A DNA stretch of 64,000 bases, from contig CM018048.1 of the NCBI GenBank assembly GCA_008638375.1, positions 7,559,589 through 7,623,588 of the forward strand, written 5' to 3'. This DNA is from Nyssa sinensis (taxonomy: Eukaryota > Streptophyta > Magnoliopsida > Cornales > Nyssaceae). The notes under the pieces are model-generated. The model had not been told where the DNA came from. It saw only the letters and a list, made by a program, of their open reading frames with translations, and ran no database searches. The stretch's first letter is position 1, and every line of letters starts with the position of its first letter. A program made the translations under genes and the position numbers. Positions 60,515 to 64,000 of this stretch are shown here, piece after piece.

Positions 60515-60700
60515 ATTAGGATGAGAAGACCAGTTCCATCTTCCATCTTTACGACAATTGCAAGATGCGAAGCATAATCAGGTAGATGCCCACTCTGAAG
60601 GTTGTTATGGACACATCTTAAATGTCTTCCATTGCTTTTTTTAATCATGAAACCATCTAGCCCACTCTCCACCTCAACAATGGAACAGCCAAAGAGACAA
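60515..60700 (-). pseudogene. DUF151 bifunctional nuclease (BBD) exon fragment
   Basis: Within the minus-strand frame 60822-60388 the stretch IVEVESGLDGFMIKKSNGRH, LRCVHNNLQSGHLPDYASHL, AIVVKMEDGTGLL matches plant bifunctional nucleases of the BBD family (LNGRHLRCVHN-PQGG-LPDYAPHPAIVLKMEDGTGLLLP). BBDs act as RNase/DNase and were linked to stress responses. The sequence before and after this exon is unrelated intron-like DNA, and the following P-IIVLEMPS region is not recognisable. I read it as a lone exon of a lost gene. A conserved Pro and Gly are changed (NNLQS, YASHL). Confidence 0.7.
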
Positions 60701-60953
60701 AAATCAATTAAAGATATACTGAAGCAATGCACATTACTGCAGCCAATGAAGTTTGGTAAGTAATAAGTATGCAGAATAATTGTACACTTCTTAGAACTAT
60801 AGAACTTAGGAGTTAGGAGCAAATTACGAATTATGAAAATTAAGACTTGTAAGTTACACAGGTCACATGAATAAAAAAAAAAAAAAAAAAAGGGAGCAGG
60901 GAGGATTCATGTTAGTATCTAAGCTTCTAGTTATGCAAATAGTGCCAAAGACT

Positions 60954-63175
60954 AGGTTTGTCTCTCCAATCTACCTCTCGTGGCACCTCACATTGGCAGG
61001 ACCAACTCTGGGTAATTTTTTTTAGAAAGAATAATTTATATGAACAACAAATTCCAGCACTTGGAAATTTTTTTCCATTTAATGAAATGACATAGAACAT
61101 GATTTTGGATCAATTCATACGTGTCTGAATTCTCTAGTAAACAAGTAATGGACATATAACAATAAAAGAATTGAACAATACAAAAATTAGGTACTAGAAA
61201 TGCGCATGCCCCTTTATGCAGCCAACACACCTGTTCATGCATAAGATACGACTCATACTATCAAGGTTTCTCTGCAATCTTTTCTGGATGAGTACAAAGC
61301 TAACAGTACAGTCTGCAAAATGGTTCCAATCACGTTTGGGGACCTGATATTCAAATCAAAAGGCAATATATAAAAAGAAAAAAATAGACCCTTCTGGCTA
61401 TCTTTGGACGACAGGATAAAAGGATTGAATAGGATAAATGTTAGCCTATTTCATATTTGGTGTCTTTAATGATATCTATATCTCATGAACCATTTATATC
61501 CCACCTGGGTGGGATATAAATTATACCAAGGGAGTGGTGGTATTTAAGTTATCTCATTCCACTAGAATAAAAATATAATGCTACATCATCAAAAAAAAAA
61601 ATTGCAACGCCATAATATGTATAATCAAAAACGTCTAAGAGTCAAGTTAAAAACCATTTTTTTCTTTTTTTTTTATATGTTCCACATTTTTTTAATGTAT
61701 TTTCATATCAATAAATGGACTATATATATTATTACTGTTATAAGTCTTATACTATTGTTGTTATTTATATATATATATATATATATTATAATGCTACTGT
61801 TATAATTTATTTATATATATGCATGAATGTAATTATTAATAGCGATAGAATGCATGCAGCCGATCCCAAGTAATTTGGAAAAAGGTTTTGTTGAGTTGAG
61901 TCGAGTTGATGTATGTAATTATTAATTTAGATGATGCTTAGTAATACAGATCATAATTTTTTTTTGAGTTATCCCGAAAGTGAGAAACTATTATATTGGG
62001 AATGATGTTTGCATAATCACATTTTAAAGTATTGTGATTATGGTTATTGGATTATGAAATTGATTTGTGAATAAAATTTTAATTTTAGATATCTTATATG
62101 CATATATTTAAAGGAAAAAATTTAAATAACTTTTAGAAAAATAATTTTTGAAGACCTTGAGAAAAATAATACATAAGAAAAAAAAAAAAAATATATTTGA
62201 ACCTTATATCCAGTATGCACCCAAATACATAATTGGAATATAACAATATATCTATGCCTTTTATCTGGGTCAGTTCTATATAATATCCTACGAGATTTTA
62301 TATCTTATCTGATCCAACTATATCTTATCCAATCCCGGATAAGTCTTCTTATCCGGTCGTCCAAATAAGGCCTTTGGGTTCAATAAAAATGTGTTTTGAC
62401 ATACTTTTGGCAAGGAAAAAAATACAACAACATGTAAACCACAAACTACATAATCAAAACCCAATTTATAAATTCAATTTGAGTGGATTGAGAGCAAAGT
62501 AGAAAGGTTTACAGCAATGCGGGTAAGCAAATCACATCTACTTAAAGAAATGAAATGACTCTGTAGATCACTTCTTGGTTGGGTTGTCTTACCTATTCCC
62601 ATACTAATCCAAATTGCTTTCAGGACAGACTGCATCTATAAACCAAAAATAGACTAATCTGCAAATGCCTACCCTAAACCCAACAATGAATGTCAACAGA
62701 TTAGTTTCAGGCATACCTAAACATATCACAAGATACCTGAATACCTGAACTGCCAAACAGGAGGTGTGCACTGAAGTAGTTAACACCTTTTATGGTTTGG
62801 ATTCTGGAAACATAATTTGTCAAACAGGAGGTGTGCATAACTTGGTTGGTATTATCATCGTTTGGATTTTGGAAACATTATTTGTCAAAGTCTTAGCAAT
62901 GGTAATAACAAATTCTTGTAGGGAAAATGATCAAAACCAAATCTTGAAATCCAATACCTAGCATCGCATGTTTTGAAAAGAAAAAATTGATATACAACAT
63001 TACATGTTTTGAAAACGAAAGAAGAAAAAATACTCCCTGTGAAACATAAAAGGGGAAACAAAAACTTACCATAAAATTATTGAAACTTCTCCGAGAATTA
63101 CACGATGTTGAAATTAGCCAAGACAACCAACCACAATGACACACATCTCATGTGTTACGAAACCTCTTTAATCAA
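60954..63175 (+). repeat. 2.2 kb direct repeat, copy 2
   Basis: Collinear with 35450-37643. It starts GGTTTGTCTCTCCAATCTACC and ends at TTTAATCAA, where the CACTA element begins. It carries the same MITE-like insertion (61396-62372) as copy 1, so that insertion predates the duplication. It lacks the Harbinger and Gypsy elements. Confidence 0.9.
61396..62372. mobile_element. MITE-like element, copy 2
   Basis: This is the counterpart of 35905-36840. Left end GGCTATCTTTGGACGACAGG, right end the inverse of GGCCTTATTTGGACGACCGG. It has an expanded (TA)n region near 61760-61785 and a longer GAGTT run near 61890-61908. Confidence 0.65.
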
Positions 63176-63592
63176 CACTATAAGAAATGGGTTTATTTTT
63201 GACTAATATTAAACGTCGGTTATAAGTTGGTCAGTTATTTTAAATATTTACGATAGAAATAAATTAAATGTCGGAGTTATGGTAAGGAAACGAAAGATTT
63301 TTTTTCGACGTACTAAGTCGTTGGAAAAAAGTAATACCGACCGAAATATATACTGTCGGTAATATTTGATTATTTCAGACGTTAAAATGCGTCGGTAATA
63401 CACTGTAACTATAATCGACAATTTGTTGAGTTGAAAATAACTAAATTTGATGTACAATATTTTTGACAACTAGTATAATCCAAATTAACATATATTACCG
63501 ACGTGAAAATATGTAAATGATATCGTTTTATATATTTGATTATTGCCGACGTGGGAGTTGAGTCGGAAATAATTTCTTAAACCCCGCGCTTT

Positions 63593-63715
63593 CTGTAGAA
63601 TCCTCTCGCGCCTGTCGATGTAAATCCTCTCCCCCACGAAAACTCTCGCGCCTCTCGATCTCTCTTTCTCTCTCGTTCGCACCTCTCTCGCGCCTCTCGA
63701 TCTCTCTTTCTCTCT
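63593..63715 (-). repeat. Duplicated TCTCGCGCCTCTCGATC-type tandem repeat
   Basis: Units of CTCTCGCGCCTCTCGATCTC with TCTTTCTCTCTC linkers repeat three times between 63603 and 63718. Minus-strand open frames over it are Arg/Glu-rich artefacts. Confidence 0.8.
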
Positions 63716-63719
63716 CATT

Positions 63720-63812
63720 CTGCAACTACTGGAGCTTTGGAAGGTGCAAATTTTCTGGCTACAGGGAAGCTTGTGAGCCTTAGCGAGCGACAGCTTGTGG
63801 ATTGCGACCACG
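63720..63812 (+). pseudogene. RD19-like papain cysteine protease exon fragment inside the CACTA element
   Basis: The frame reads ATTGALEGANFLATGKLVSL followed by SERQLVDCDHE and ends at GAG before GTTTGC, a good donor. This segment follows the catalytic-Cys motif in papain-type proteases. The wording TTGALEGA-FLATGKLVSLSEQQLVDCDHE is that of plant RD19-type vacuolar/lytic cysteine proteases. The catalytic GSCWSF itself is not preserved just upstream, where CT-rich repeat DNA lies instead. As it begins 544 bp inside a CACTA terminus, it looks like a captured host exon. Later exons could lie beyond the window. Confidence 0.72.
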
Positions 63813-64000
63813 AGGTTTGCCTTTTTGATGTTATATATATTGGAACTTTGATTTCTAACTATAATGTGATTGAATTTGGAAACAAAATTATGAATACCTT
63901 CCTCTGTTGCTTAATGTTAGATGAACAGTCGGTAAATTAGATTTCATTACCACTGATTTTACATTAAGATTGTATTGATTTATTGTAGATCTATTTCACT

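Larger units (their letters stand above)
63176..64000 (+). mobile_element. CACTA (En/Spm) element end, runs off the window
   Basis: CACTATAAGAAATGGG starts at 63176 after TCAA. The next 380 bp repeat ACCGACG/CGTCGGTA motifs in both orientations (near 63306, 63354, 63388, 63499, 63546), the subterminal repeat pattern of plant CACTA transposons. In the collinear copy 1 of the 2.2 kb repeat the sequence runs on uninterrupted from GTCAA to AGAGC, which marks the empty site. The other terminus and any transposase lie outside the window. Confidence 0.75.

Noticed and set aside
63485..63811. 108-codon Arg/Glu-rich minus-strand ORF
   Set aside because: It is antisense to a CT-rich tandem repeat and the captured protease exon; composition artefact.

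Overview
This window is nuclear DNA from a flowering plant, probably a eudicot. It is AT-rich, has GT-AG introns and plant-specific gene families (RH47-type DEAD-box helicase, LRR-XII receptor kinase, malectin receptor kinase, plant UDP-glucose 4-epimerase), and is dominated by plant transposon classes (Copia, Gypsy/Tat, PIF/Harbinger, CACTA, Mutator, hAT, LINE, Helitron). I cannot name the species. All family assignments come from reading the sequence and from family knowledge; no database search was run.

Layout. 1-5826: a large inverted repeat (arms about 2.0 and 1.5 kb) around a 2.3 kb spacer, with no convincing genes. 7.3-8.6 kb: a Helitron helicase scrap and the degraded 3' end of a Copia element. 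8.73-11.81 kb (+): the best-preserved gene, an RH47/ISE1-type DEAD-box RNA helicase with a 5'-leader intron and one coding exon, carrying a one-base frameshift and two changes in helicase motifs. 14.9-18.3 kb (-): six exons of a UDP-glucose 4-epimerase lacking its NAD-binding N-terminus. Upstream of it, at 20.6-21.06 kb, lies the 5' end of a different gene, the AE7/MIP18 iron-sulfur assembly factor, with a LINE scrap between them. 21-26.5 kb: AT-rich DNA with MITEs, including a Mutator MITE with a perfect 9-bp target duplication. 26.6-29.1 kb (-): a broken non-RD LRR receptor kinase, followed by a broken SBP1/BOI-type RING gene.

30.2-35.45 kb: a 5.2 kb PIF/Harbinger element whose interior is a giant palindrome, with a Myb/SANT-like gene in each arm and a transposase tail in the loop. 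35.45-37.64 kb and 60.95-63.17 kb are two copies of a 2.2 kb direct repeat. Between them, 38.94-56.72 kb is a complete but dead 17.8 kb Tat-type Gypsy retrotransposon. It has two LTRs, a 5-bp target duplication, gag-pol, a 60-bp minisatellite and an antisense extra ORF. It contains a nested 4.2 kb coding-free insert that looks like a giant solo LTR, and probably a second insert of about 2.8 kb. 57-61 kb: scraps of a malectin receptor kinase and a DUF151 bifunctional nuclease, and a hAT MITE. 63.18 kb to the window end: the end of a CACTA element that appears to carry an exon of an RD19-like cysteine protease.

Overall this is a transposon-rich gene graveyard. Only the RH47 locus is close to an intact gene. 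The most interesting structures are the two long palindromes (potential long-hairpin or siRNA sources), the palindromic Harbinger element, the AE7/UGE juxtaposition and the apparent gene capture by the CACTA element.
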